Below, piece after piece: positions 54,576 through 63,315 of a stretch of 64,000 nt of DNA. Position numbers and translations under genes: made by a program. Position 1 is the first letter of the stretch. The number at the start of each line of letters is the position of its first letter. Under the pieces are notes generated by a model, which was given only the letters and a program-made list of their open reading frames with translations, did no database searches and was not told the origin of the DNA. Where the stretch lies: contig REDK01000106.1 in the NCBI GenBank assembly GCA_007693535.1, positions 1-64,000 on the forward strand, written 5' to 3'. The DNA comes from Chromatiaceae bacterium (GTDB lineage: Bacteria > Pseudomonadota > Gammaproteobacteria > Chromatiales > Chromatiaceae).

Positions 54576-56213
54576 ATGCGCATCCTGATGATCCAACCGA
54601 ACTACCATTCCGGCGGCGCCGAGATCGCCGGTAACTGGCCGGCCGGTTGGGTCCCTTATATCGGTGGTGCGCTTAAGCACGCGGGCTACCAGAATGTGCG
54701 TTTCATCGATGCGATGGTCGATGAAACCGATGATGACAGCCTCCGCGAGATCATCGCCAAGAACGAGCCCGATGTGGTCATGGCCACGGCCATCACGCCA
54801 ATGATCTACAAGGCCCAGACCACCTTGCAGATCGCCAAAGAAGCACGCCCCGATTGCGTCACGATCCTTGGCGGAGTGCATCCCACCTTTATGTATTCTC
54901 AGGTGCTGCACGAGGCACCCTGGATCGACTATATCGTGCGCGGTGAGGGCGAGCGGATCGTTGTGAATCTGATGCGCGCGATTGCGGATGGCAGCCATCG
55001 CAAGGAGCGTGATCGGATTCGCGGACTCGCCTTCCTCGACGGCGATCAGGTCGTTGCCACCCCGGCCGAGCCGGTCATCGACAATCTCGACGAACTTACC
55101 CCGGACTGGTCGCTGCTGGAGTGGGATAAGTACATCTATATCCCGCTCAACACCCGGGTCGCAGTCCCCAATTATGCCCGCGGCTGCCCATTTACCTGCC
55201 GCTTCTGCTCGCAGTGGAAGTTCTGGCGCAAGTATCGCCACCGCGATCCGGTGAAATTCGTCGATGAGGTCGAGACGTTGGTGCGCGACCACAAGGTCGG
55301 CTTCATGATCCTCGCTGACGAGGAGCCCACCATCATCCAGTCCAAGTTCGTCGCCTTGTGCGAGGAGCTGATCCGGCGCAAGCTGCCGTTGCACTGGGGT
55401 ATCAACACCCGCGTCACCGACATCATGCGCGATCGCGAGTTGCTGCCGCTCTATCGCAAGGCCGGGCTGGTGCATGTCTCCCTGGGCACCGAGGCAGCGG
55501 CCCAGTTGAATCTGGATGTATTCCGCAAGCAGACTACCGTCGAGCAGAACAAACTGGCGGTGAAGCTGCTTAAGGATGCCGGCATCGTCGCCGAGGTCCA
55601 GTTCATCATGGGCCTGGAGAACGAAACTAAGGAGACCATCGAGGAGACCTTCCGCCTGGCCATGGACTGGAATCCAGACATGGTCAACTGGAATATGTAC
55701 ACGCCCTGGCCGTTCGCCGAATTGTTCGAAGACCTCGGCGACAAGGTCGAGGTACGTGATTATTCCAAGTACAATTTTGTGACGCCGATCATGAAGCCCG
55801 AGGCGATGAGCCGCGAGGACGTGCTCAAGGGCGTGCTGAAGAATTACGGCCGCTTCTATATGAACCGAACCTTCTTCCACTATCCGTGGATTCGGGACAA
55901 GTTCAAGCGCCGTTACATGCTGGGGTGTTTGAAGGCCTTTGCTACGACCACCATCAGCAAGAAGTTCTACGATCTCGAACGCCTGAAGTACAAAGGCGGC
56001 ATGACCACCGAGGTGGACCTGGGCTTCGACGAGTCCAAGATCCTGTCCAAGGAGGACATTGCCAAGCTCAAGGCCGAGCGTCCCGATCTGTCCGCGGACA
56101 TCGACTTCACCGGCGTCAAGGGCCGGGGACCGGTGACCGCAGTTTCTGCCTGCGGTGCCCCGAATGAGCTGAAGGTGGACGAGCGCAAGGTCGCTGTCGC
56201 CGAAACCAACTGA
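54576..56213 (+). CDS. bchE: Anaerobic Mg-protoporphyrin IX monomethyl ester cyclase
   Basis: Oxygen-independent formation of the isocyclic ring E of bacteriochlorophyll, a cobalamin-dependent radical-SAM enzyme using water as oxygen source. The 545-residue protein has an N-terminal B12-binding domain (MRILMIQPNYHSGGAEIAGN, VTILGGVHPTFM). The radical-SAM cysteines are Cys204, Cys208 and Cys211 in ARGCPFTCRFCSQWKFWRKY. The C-terminal helical region is FYMNRTFFHYPWIRDKFKRR. Start MRILMIQPN at the ATG at 54576. Followed after 9 bp by hemN. Confidence 0.96.
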   Translation: MRILMIQPNYHSGGAEIAGNWPAGWVPYIGGALKHAGYQNVRFIDAMVDETDDDSLREIIAKNEPDVVMATAITPMIYKAQTTLQIAKEARPDCVTILGGVHPTFMYSQVLHEAPWIDYIVRGEGERIVVNLMRAIADGSHRKERDRIRGLAFLDGDQVVATPAEPVIDNLDELTPDWSLLEWDKYIYIPLNTRVAVPNYARGCPFTCRFCSQWKFWRKYRHRDPVKFVDEVETLVRDHKVGFMILADEEPTIIQSKFVALCEELIRRKLPLHWGINTRVTDIMRDRELLPLYRKAGLVHVSLGTEAAAQLNLDVFRKQTTVEQNKLAVKLLKDAGIVAEVQFIMGLENETKETIEETFRLAMDWNPDMVNWNMYTPWPFAELFEDLGDKVEVRDYSKYNFVTPIMKPEAMSREDVLKGVLKNYGRFYMNRTFFHYPWIRDKFKRRYMLGCLKAFATTTISKKFYDLERLKYKGGMTTEVDLGFDESKILSKEDIAKLKAERPDLSADIDFTGVKGRGPVTAVSACGAPNELKVDERKVAVAETN

Positions 56214-56222
56214 GGCCACTCG

Positions 56223-57587
56223 ATGTCCAGTGCAGCGCCGACGGAGATCTCCCCGGAACAGCTAGCGCAGTTTGCCAGGCTTGGTCCTCAATACCCGCGG
56301 TCGGTACCGATGCCGGCCTGGACGGCAGGCTTCGACGGCGCTGATTACGCCGCCGTGCTGCGCTCAGTCGCGGAGCGACCAGAGGAGACGTTGTCGCTGT
56401 ATGTGCACTTGCCCTTTTGTCCAGGGCGCTGCCTGTACTGCGGCTGTAATACCACCATCACCCACGACAGCAGTCGCGTCGACCGCTATCTGGATGCGCT
56501 GGAACACGAGATGGCGATGGTCGCGGCACTGGTCGACAGCGATCGCGATGTGCTGCAGTTGCACCTCGGCGGGGGTACGCCGAATTATCTCAACGATGCC
56601 CAGCTGACTCGGCTGACGGAGATGCTGGAACGGCGCTTTCGCATCCTCTCCGACACCGATCAGTCGATCGAATGCGACCCGCGCCGGACCTCGGCCGGAC
56701 AACTGGAACTCCTGCATGCCCTGGGCTACCGGCGGATCACCTTCGGCGTCCAGGACTTGGAGCCGCAGGTGCAGCGGGCAATCGGTCGTATCCAATCGGT
56801 GGAACTCATTCGCGATGTCTATTGGATGGCGCGCGAGATTGGCTTCGAGACCATCGCCTTTGATCTCATCTACGGCCTGCCGGAACAGACCCAGGACAGT
56901 TTTCAGAAGACCTTGGATGCGGTGATCGAACTGTTGCCGGACCGGGTCACCTGCTTCGGGTATTCCCGGGTGCCCGGCCGCGGTCCACATCAGCATGCGA
57001 TCGACGTGCACCGACTGCCGAGTGCGGTGGATCGTCAGATCCTGTTTCACCGCGCGGTGCAGAGCTTTACCGATGCCGGTTATGCCTGGATCGGCCTCGA
57101 CGCCTTCGCGCTGGATACTGACGAACTGACCCAGGCCCAGGACGAGGGCCGCCTATTCCGTAATTGCACCGGCTATACCACCTGCCCCACTGCCCACAGT
57201 ATCGGCTTCGGCACTGGCGCCGTTGGCGAGGTCGCGGGCAATTGCGTGCAGAACGAGACCAGTCTGCGCCAGTGGCAGGCCCTGATCGAGGCCGGTCAGC
57301 TACCCATCGCCCGTGGCCATCGGCTCAACCTGACCGACCGCCGCCGGCGTGATGCCATCGCTCACATGATCTGCAATCTGGAACTGCCGGCCGATCTGGC
57401 CTGCGGTTCCCTCGATGACGAGTATGCCCGGCTGGCTGGCTATGCCGCCGATGGGCTGGTGGAGGTCGCTCCGGATCGCCTGCGCATCACCCCGGCCGGG
57501 CGCTATTTCCTGCGCACCCTGTGTACTGAGCACGACGCCTATTTCGCCTGGGATCGTGCCCGTTGGCATTTTTCGCGCACGCTGTAG
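56223..57587 (+). CDS. hemN: Oxygen-independent coproporphyrinogen III oxidase
   Basis: Radical-SAM decarboxylation of two propionates of coproporphyrinogen III, giving protoporphyrinogen IX without oxygen. The 454-residue protein has the HemN leader and VHLPFCPGRCLYCGCNT with Cys66, Cys70, Cys73 and the extra Cys75 typical of true HemN. HLGGGTPNYL, GVQDLEPQVQRAIGRIQ, DLIYGLPEQTQDSF and the C-terminal HemN domain (ITPAGRYFLRTLC) follow. Nine bp after bchE, so the two anaerobic tetrapyrrole enzymes are probably co-transcribed. Confidence 0.95.
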   Translation: MSSAAPTEISPEQLAQFARLGPQYPRSVPMPAWTAGFDGADYAAVLRSVAERPEETLSLYVHLPFCPGRCLYCGCNTTITHDSSRVDRYLDALEHEMAMVAALVDSDRDVLQLHLGGGTPNYLNDAQLTRLTEMLERRFRILSDTDQSIECDPRRTSAGQLELLHALGYRRITFGVQDLEPQVQRAIGRIQSVELIRDVYWMAREIGFETIAFDLIYGLPEQTQDSFQKTLDAVIELLPDRVTCFGYSRVPGRGPHQHAIDVHRLPSAVDRQILFHRAVQSFTDAGYAWIGLDAFALDTDELTQAQDEGRLFRNCTGYTTCPTAHSIGFGTGAVGEVAGNCVQNETSLRQWQALIEAGQLPIARGHRLNLTDRRRRDAIAHMICNLELPADLACGSLDDEYARLAGYAADGLVEVAPDRLRITPAGRYFLRTLCTEHDAYFAWDRARWHFSRTL

Positions 57588-57594
57588 GACGCTG

Positions 57595-57624
57595 GCCTGC
57601 GCCTGCGCCTGCGCCTGCGCCTGC
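57595..57624. repeat. Hexanucleotide repeat GCCTGC x5
   Basis: Five perfect head-to-tail copies, starting 8 nt after the hemN stop. Likely slippage product; no function evident. Confidence 0.9.
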
Positions 57625-57837
57625 GGTAGCGCCCGCGCCCTGCTCATTGCTGCGGGCCACCATGCCCGTTGATCGTAGCGGGCCCTGATCGTATCGGCGC
57701 GGCTCGTCCACGGCCTGGATGCCCCCCGGCCGCTTCACGTCCGTCCGTTGCTCCCTGCCGCTGGCAGGGCCGTTCGGGGCCTGACCATTGCCCCACGGGC
57801 GCCAGCCCGGCCCGCCGTCAGTCCCAGCCTACCGACC

Positions 57838-58443
57838 ATGAACCATCCTGAGCCCCTGCCGGACACCGGCGTTGCCCGCATCGGTCCCAATGCCATCATC
57901 CGTGTCGCCGAGGCCTTGCAGGCCAGCGATGGGCCCGCTGCCGAGGTATTTGCCGCGGCCGGTCTCAGCCATTATCTGACGCAGCCGCCCGCGGCGATGG
58001 TGCTGGAGACCGAGGTCATCGCCCTGCAGCAGGCCCTGCGGGCGACTCTCGACCGGGCCGCGGCCAGTGCCGTGAATCTCGATGCTGGCCGCCGTACCGG
58101 CGACTATCTGCTTGCCGTTCGGATCCCCAAAGCGGCCCAACGGGTGCTGCGGCTGCTGCCCCCAAGGCCGGCGGCCCGGTTGCTGCTCAAGGCAGTCGGC
58201 CAGCATGCCTGGACCTTCGCCGGCAGCGGACGCTTCGATTGCGAGGCTGGCCAGCCGTTGCGGGTGACCATCGCCGATTGCCCGACCTGCCGCGGGGCCA
58301 GTGCCGGCTTCCCGGTCTGCGATTTCTATTGCGGGGCCTTCGAGCGTCTGTTCCAGACCCTGGTCAGCCCGCGGGCGCGCGTGCAGGAGGTCGCCTGCGG
58401 GGCCATGGGGGCAGCGGCCTGCGTCTTCGAGATCACCTGGTAA
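57838..58443 (+). CDS. bchJ: Bacteriochlorophyll synthesis protein BchJ
   Basis: V4R-domain protein once proposed as the 8-vinyl reductase; later work on other species suggests an accessory, possibly substrate-handling role. The 201-residue product begins MNHPEPLPDTGVARIGPNAI. It has the V4R core FAGSGRFDCEAGQPLRVTIA and the cysteine-rich site CPTCRGASAGFPVCDFYCGA. The ATG at 57838 fits the family; 30 in-frame codons upstream are low-complexity. Separated from hemN by 250 bp, it could have its own promoter. It converges with the M61 peptidase gene. Confidence 0.9.
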   Translation: MNHPEPLPDTGVARIGPNAIIRVAEALQASDGPAAEVFAAAGLSHYLTQPPAAMVLETEVIALQQALRATLDRAAASAVNLDAGRRTGDYLLAVRIPKAAQRVLRLLPPRPAARLLLKAVGQHAWTFAGSGRFDCEAGQPLRVTIADCPTCRGASAGFPVCDFYCGAFERLFQTLVSPRARVQEVACGAMGAAACVFEITW

Positions 58444-58499
58444 CCTGGTCCGCACCGACCACGCCTGACGCTGCGACCCCGATGCGCGGCGGGCCGCGC

Positions 58500-60482
58500 T
58501 CAGGGTTGGCGCGAGCGTAGCCAGTCGGCGCGGACGGCGAGGGCGGCCGGGGTCGCGTCGCTGAGCAGGCCGAGTTCGCAGGTATCGGCTGGCGCGGCGG
58601 CCAGGGTTACCTGAAACCGCATCAGTTCGTCGCGGCGGAAGGCATGGAGCGGGACCTGCCGGCCCAGCGGCAGCCGGGCCAAGGTGCTGTCCAGGTTGGC
58701 GGCATCCACGCGCAGGCCGTCCACTGCGATGATGGTGTCCCCGGCGGCCAGTCCGGCGCGCTGGGCCGGGCGGTCGACGAGCACCACCGCGAGCTGGGCC
58801 TCGCGGGCCTCGGGCTGCAGCCGGATGCCGAGATCGGCGCGCACCGCTGCCGGTGCTGCGGACCCGGGCTCGAATACCCCGCCCTGATCGCTGGGTCCGC
58901 GCGCCGGCCGCAGGCGTAAGCCGACTCCGACCGTGCCGAGCAGGTCGGCCAGTGCCAGGTCTTCGGTGCCGTCGACGGCGCGGGTAAAGAAGCCGTCCAG
59001 ATCCAGTCCCGTGAGGCGGCCAGCCAGGGCTTCGATGGCGCGCTCGCCGACGCCGACACCGGTGCTGCCGTGTTCGTGCCACAGCGCCCGCATCAGGTCG
59101 TCGAGGCAGTGACGGCCGCCGCTGTCGCGCCGCAGGGTGAGGTCCAGGGCCAGGGCCACCAGCGCCCCCTTGGTGTAATAGCTGACGATCGCATTGGGGG
59201 CATTCTCGTCCTGTTTGTAGAATCGGGTCCAGGCGTCGAAACTGGACTCGGCGACCGTTTGCCGCGCCCGTCCAGGATTGCGCAGCACGCGGGTGATGGT
59301 CTCGGCCAGCAGGGTAAGATAGGCCTGGGTATCGATGAGCCCACACCGAACCAGGGCGAGATCGTCGTAGTAGGACGTGATTCCCTCGAAGGCCCAGAGC
59401 AGGCGGGTGTGGATCTCACGGTCCAGGCGCTGTTCGGCGAACGCCAGCGGTTGGATGCGCTTGACATGCCAGAGGTGGAAGTACTCATGGCTGCATAGTC
59501 CGAGTAGGCGGCGATAGCCATCGCCAGGTACCTTGCCAGCGGCCCCAGAAGCGGTGGTCTCGGCACCGGTGGTTGCGGCGCTGGCCGTTGCCGCATCGCT
59601 GGTCTCCACGGTGGTCCTGGCGGCCTCGGTCCCGGCGATTGGGGGCAGATCGGAGCGGTTGGCCAGCAGGCTGGTCGAGTAGGCATGCTCCAGGCCGCCG
59701 TAGCCGTTGCCTACCACCGTCAGCAGAAACAGATAGCGGTCGATGGGCAGGGCGCCGAACAAGGCGGCATGCTCGGTGCAGACCCGGGGCAGGTCGGTGA
59801 CCAACCGGACCAGGTCGCCGTGGTGACGGCCGGTCACGGCGAGTGCGTGAGGCACCCCTTGCACCGCGAACTCCAGCAGTTCAAAGCGGCCCAATTCGAC
59901 CGGATGGTCGATCAGGTCGGCGTAATCGTCGGCCCGATAGGGGCCAAAGCCCCAGGGCGCAGCGCCGGCGCGACGTAGACTAGTAGCCACCCGCCAGTCC
60001 CGGGTCCAGTCGTCGTCCCTGGCCCCCCTCGCCGGCGGCGGCAGCAGGTCGACCTGGCAGGGCTGGTGCTCCTGACCGTGCACGCGCAGGAACAGGCAGG
60101 CGCCATTGAAATAGCCATGAGTGCGGTCGAGGTGTGCTGAGCGGACCGAGAGTTCCCAGGCATAGACCTCGTAGCGGACCGTCACCGTACTGTCGATTCC
60201 GGTGAGGCGCCAAGTCTGCTTGTCGGTCTTGTCGACGGTCAACGCGCCCCCGGAGGCCTGGGTGGCGCTGACCTGCAGGATGTTGCGGGCAAAGTCGCGG
60301 ATCATATAACTGCCGGGGAGCCAGGCCGGCAATTCCAGCAGCAGCGTGCTGTTGGCGCTCGCCGCCTGGGCAATCACCAGTTCCACAACGAACAGGTGGG
60401 CGTCGGGATCGGCCGGGCTAACCCGGTAGCGAATGATCGCATCGCCGGCAGGCACGGCGGAGACAGGGAAGGCGGCGGACAT
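58500..60482 (-). CDS. M61 family metallopeptidase with PDZ domain
   Basis: Glycyl-aminopeptidase-like protein of 660 residues. It has an N-terminal beta-domain (residues 1-200) and a catalytic domain with the zinc motif His332-Glu333-x2-His336 (SHEYFHLWHVKRI). GGLEHAYS at 263-270 is the substrate-recognition segment of M61. A C-terminal PDZ domain follows (VLVDRPAQRAGLAAGDTIIA). An Ala/Thr-rich insertion (about residues 287-320) precedes the active site. No signal peptide is clear. Physiological substrates are unknown. Confidence 0.9.
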   Translation of the reverse strand: MSAAFPVSAVPAGDAIIRYRVSPADPDAHLFVVELVIAQAASANSTLLLELPAWLPGSYMIRDFARNILQVSATQASGGALTVDKTDKQTWRLTGIDSTVTVRYEVYAWELSVRSAHLDRTHGYFNGACLFLRVHGQEHQPCQVDLLPPPARGARDDDWTRDWRVATSLRRAGAAPWGFGPYRADDYADLIDHPVELGRFELLEFAVQGVPHALAVTGRHHGDLVRLVTDLPRVCTEHAALFGALPIDRYLFLLTVVGNGYGGLEHAYSTSLLANRSDLPPIAGTEAARTTVETSDAATASAATTGAETTASGAAGKVPGDGYRRLLGLCSHEYFHLWHVKRIQPLAFAEQRLDREIHTRLLWAFEGITSYYDDLALVRCGLIDTQAYLTLLAETITRVLRNPGRARQTVAESSFDAWTRFYKQDENAPNAIVSYYTKGALVALALDLTLRRDSGGRHCLDDLMRALWHEHGSTGVGVGERAIEALAGRLTGLDLDGFFTRAVDGTEDLALADLLGTVGVGLRLRPARGPSDQGGVFEPGSAAPAAVRADLGIRLQPEAREAQLAVVLVDRPAQRAGLAAGDTIIAVDGLRVDAANLDSTLARLPLGRQVPLHAFRRDELMRFQVTLAAAPADTCELGLLSDATPAALAVRADWLRSRQP

Positions 60483-60670
60483 GGTTCAGGTGCGGGTGCA
60501 GGTGCAGGCGTAAGCGCCTAACGGTAGCAGATCGTCGCTGCTCGGCGGCATTGGGCGGTGTCCCGGGCCGACCGACCGCATCAGCATAGTGGTCGGTGCA
60601 CGACGGCGCGGCAAGCCCTGTGCCGAAGACCAGCGGTGATCATCCTAGCAGCGGTCACGAAGGCGCAACG

Positions 60671-61438
60671 ATGATGCCCGAGACCATTCAGACCTCGCTG
60701 CCGCCAGCAGCCGCGGCAGACCCCGGCGGCGCCGGACCGGTGCCCCGGGCTGCCGATGGTCGGCTGCGCCGCTGGGTGCGGCTGACGCTGGGGCTGCTGG
60801 CGCTGCTGCTGGCGCTCCTGGTGCTGGGCGTGACCCTGATCGATTTCGGCGTCTCGGTGGTGACCCGCGGTGCCATCGTCGATCGGATCGAGGCCGTGGA
60901 GCCGATCCCGGTAGCCCTGATCTTGGGCACCGCGCGCACCCATCAGGGGCGGCCCAATCAGTACTATCAGGCCCGCATCCAGAGCGCTGCGGCCCTCTAT
61001 CACAGTGGGCGTGTGCGCGGCATTCTGGTCAGCGGCGACAATGCCACGATCTACTATAACGAGCCGGTGGCGATGCAGCGGGATCTGATCGCCGCCGGCG
61101 TGCCGGCAGAGTACATCACGTTAGACTATGCTGGCTTCCGCACCCTCGACTCTATGGTGCGGGCCAAAGAGGTCTTCGGGTTGGACCGGCTGGTGGTGGT
61201 TACTCAGCGTTTCCATGCTGAGCGGGCGATCTTCCTCGGGCGTCGCTTCGGGATCGATGCGCGCGGACTGGCGGCCCCGGATCCCACCGTGGTCGGCTTC
61301 ATGCGGGTGCGCGCCCGCGAGGTGCTGGCCCGGGTCGCGGCGGTGCTGGACCTGGTCACCGGCCGCGGCCCCCGCTTTCTGGGTGAACCAGAGACGGTGC
61401 GTCTGCGCCAGGCCGGCAGCAGCCAGCGCCCGGCCTAG
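60671..61438 (+). CDS. SanA/YdcF-like DUF218 membrane protein
   Basis: A 255-residue protein with an Ala/Pro-rich N-terminus, one transmembrane helix (about residues 39-62, LTLGLLALLLALLVLGVTLI) and a DUF218 domain. Visible in the domain are VALILGTARTHQGRPNQYYQ, GILVSGDNATIYYNEPVAM and VTQRFHAERAIFLGR. SanA of E. coli affects envelope permeability to vancomycin. The Asn-x-x-Tyr and GT-x-R elements match SanA better than YdcF. The ATG at 60671 is preferred to GTG 60596. Confidence 0.87.
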   Translation: MMPETIQTSLPPAAAADPGGAGPVPRAADGRLRRWVRLTLGLLALLLALLVLGVTLIDFGVSVVTRGAIVDRIEAVEPIPVALILGTARTHQGRPNQYYQARIQSAAALYHSGRVRGILVSGDNATIYYNEPVAMQRDLIAAGVPAEYITLDYAGFRTLDSMVRAKEVFGLDRLVVVTQRFHAERAIFLGRRFGIDARGLAAPDPTVVGFMRVRAREVLARVAAVLDLVTGRGPRFLGEPETVRLRQAGSSQRPA

Positions 61439-61662
61439 GGACAGGCCGAAGTATGCTGCGTCGACTGGCAGGCAGGAGCCCCGCCATGTCCAAGTGCCAA
61501 TCGGCGAGTGACTATGCACGAACCCTGCGACTGCGCTGCGGGAGGATCGAATCGATGCCGCTGACCGCCTATCCCCACCCGTTGCGCGGGCTGCGCCCGG
61601 CCGGTTTCCTGATCGGGTCGCGGCGCATCGACAGGTCGGGCGCTCAATCCCGGCGCGGGTGC

Positions 61663-61986
61663 ATGGCCTGGGCGCTGCTACTGATCGTCCTCGGTGCCGG
61701 CCTGGTCAGTGGCTGTGGAGGGTTGCGCCGTGATCCCTTTGGCGCCCTGTCGGTCACCGTGGCGCCCGGGCAGACCGGCTACTGTGCCATCTCGCCGTGC
61801 CAGGTGTTCCTGGTCATGCCTCCTGGCGACGGCGACTACCGGGTCACCGGTAATCGGGTCGATTTCGGTCGCTATCCCGCCGGTCGGACCGTGAGCTTGG
61901 GACATTTCTACGAGTCCCTGGCCATCGCCATCGAGGGCGCTGGGGTGCCCCGGGCCTTTGTCTATATCCCGGCAACCCCATCCTGA
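61663..61986 (+). CDS. Small lipoprotein of unknown function
   Basis: A 107-residue product with a signal sequence (MAWALLLIVLGAGLVSGC) ending in a lipobox, so lipid-modified at Cys18. The mature part, LSVTVAPGQTGYCAISPCQV and GRYPAGRTVSLGHFYESLAI, reads as a small beta-rich domain with two further cysteines that could pair. No family recognised. A longer in-frame start at 61453 exists, but only the ATG at 61663 puts the signal peptide at the N-terminus. Confidence 0.6.
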   Translation: MAWALLLIVLGAGLVSGCGGLRRDPFGALSVTVAPGQTGYCAISPCQVFLVMPPGDGDYRVTGNRVDFGRYPAGRTVSLGHFYESLAIAIEGAGVPRAFVYIPATPS

Positions 61987-62101
61987 GCCCTCATCGGTTG
62001 TGAACAGATCGTTGGCCATCGCGAGGGCGACCATGGTCGGTCGGCGGTTTTTACACAAGCTCTCAGCCTGCGATCAGGCGCCGCCGGCAGCCTGGCTGAC
62101 G

Positions 62102-62281
62102 TCAGCCCTTGGGGCCGAACAGCAGCCAGAGGATGAAGCCCAGTATCGGCAGCAACAGCAGGAGGACGATCCAGAGCACCTTGGCACCGGTGCCGGCGCC
62201 GCTCTGTACCACCTTGACCATTGCATAGATCACCAGGATCAACAGGATCAGCCCCAGCAGGCCGGTCACCTCGATGTGCAT
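62102..62281 (-). CDS. Small PLDc_N-type membrane protein
   Basis: A 59-residue protein with two transmembrane helices (residues about 5-23 and 35-54). The second carries VLWIVLLLLLPILGFILWLL and ends FGPKG, the hallmark of the short phospholipase-D N-terminal (PLDc_N) family. AAGGGGGT precedes the ATG at 62281 at ideal spacing. Opposite in direction to the flanking genes. Function unknown. Confidence 0.8.
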   Translation of the reverse strand: MHIEVTGLLGLILLILVIYAMVKVVQSGAGTGAKVLWIVLLLLLPILGFILWLLFGPKG

Positions 62282-62376
62282 GGGTACCCCCTTGTCGTCG
62301 TTGCCGAGTTGCTGCGGTCCTTTTGCCTTGCCGCCATCCGTTCAGACCAGCCATCAGGTGTCTGCCTGCCTTTGCT

Positions 62377-63315
62377 ATGGTCCGCGCCGTTATCATCGTC
62401 AATCCCCGCGCCGGTGCCGGCGCCTCCGGCGCCGACCGGCTGTCGCGCCGGCTGGCCCAGCGCCTGGCCGGGCGCGGGATCGGCGCCCACTCGATCGCCT
62501 TGGCTGGCAGCGGGGCCGGGGATTGGCAGCAGCGCCTAGCGGCGAGTCTGGACGCCGGCGCCGGGCAGGTCTTCGTGCTGGGCGGCGATGGCACCGTGCT
62601 GGCAGTGGCCAGCTTGCTGTTTCGCCTCGGGCGCAATCTGGACCGCCCGCTCGGGATTGTACCCTTGGGGACTGCCAACCTGCTGGCACGAGATCTAGGG
62701 TTGCCGCTGGACCCGGAGCCGGCGCTCAGCGCCCTGTTGCATGGGGTCCGGCGGTTGATCGATGTCGGCCAGGTCAACGACGAACTCTTCCTCTGTGCCT
62801 CGATGCTGGGGCTGACCACCACCCTGGCCCAGGCGCGCGAGGCAGCACGCGGGTCCGGCCTGCTGGAACTGGGGCCGCGGCTGGTGCGCAAGACCGCCGC
62901 TATGCTGCGCCGCTATCCCTACTGGGAAGTGCGCCTGGATCTCGACGGGCACCCCTTGACGCTGCGGACCCGGACCCTGTTGATCACCAACAACCTACTC
63001 CGACCACAGCCCAGCCTGTATCCGCAACGCGTTGGCCTGGATGCCGGTCAGCTCGGCCTCTACGGCGTGCGCGAGGGGCCGCTGTGGGAGCTGCCGCGGC
63101 TGGTGCTACGGTTGTTGAACGGGGCCTGGCAGCAGGACCCGCGCATTTTTCAGCATCGCGTCGCGCGGCTGCAGATCCATGGTCGGCCCGGGCGGCCCAT
63201 CACCGTCTTGAACGACGGCGAGCGGGTGCGGCTGAGCCTGCCGCTGCGCTACGAACTGCTGCCGCGGGCGCTGTGCATGCTGGCGCCCGCGGAGTGCCTG
63301 GCAGATCGGCGATGA
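62377..63315 (+). CDS. Diacylglycerol kinase-family lipid kinase
   Basis: A 312-residue DagK/YegS-type kinase likely to phosphorylate diacylglycerol or a related lipid. The nucleotide-binding signature VLGGDGTVLA is at residues 68-77, IVNPRAG at 7-13, and GIVPLGTANLLARDLGLP follows. The C-terminal half is the usual beta-domain (YWEVRLDLDGHPLTLRTRTL). The ATG at 62377 starts MVRAVIIVNP. Its TGA overlaps the ATG of the metallophosphoesterase gene, so the two are translationally coupled, an arrangement that suggests linked roles in phospholipid turnover. Confidence 0.9.
   Translation: MVRAVIIVNPRAGAGASGADRLSRRLAQRLAGRGIGAHSIALAGSGAGDWQQRLAASLDAGAGQVFVLGGDGTVLAVASLLFRLGRNLDRPLGIVPLGTANLLARDLGLPLDPEPALSALLHGVRRLIDVGQVNDELFLCASMLGLTTTLAQAREAARGSGLLELGPRLVRKTAAMLRRYPYWEVRLDLDGHPLTLRTRTLLITNNLLRPQPSLYPQRVGLDAGQLGLYGVREGPLWELPRLVLRLLNGAWQQDPRIFQHRVARLQIHGRPGRPITVLNDGERVRLSLPLRYELLPRALCMLAPAECLADRR

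Noticed and set aside
54546-56219. Minus-strand open frame of 557 codons opposite bchE
   Set aside because: Shadow of bchE; the product has no recognisable domain and bchE is unambiguous.
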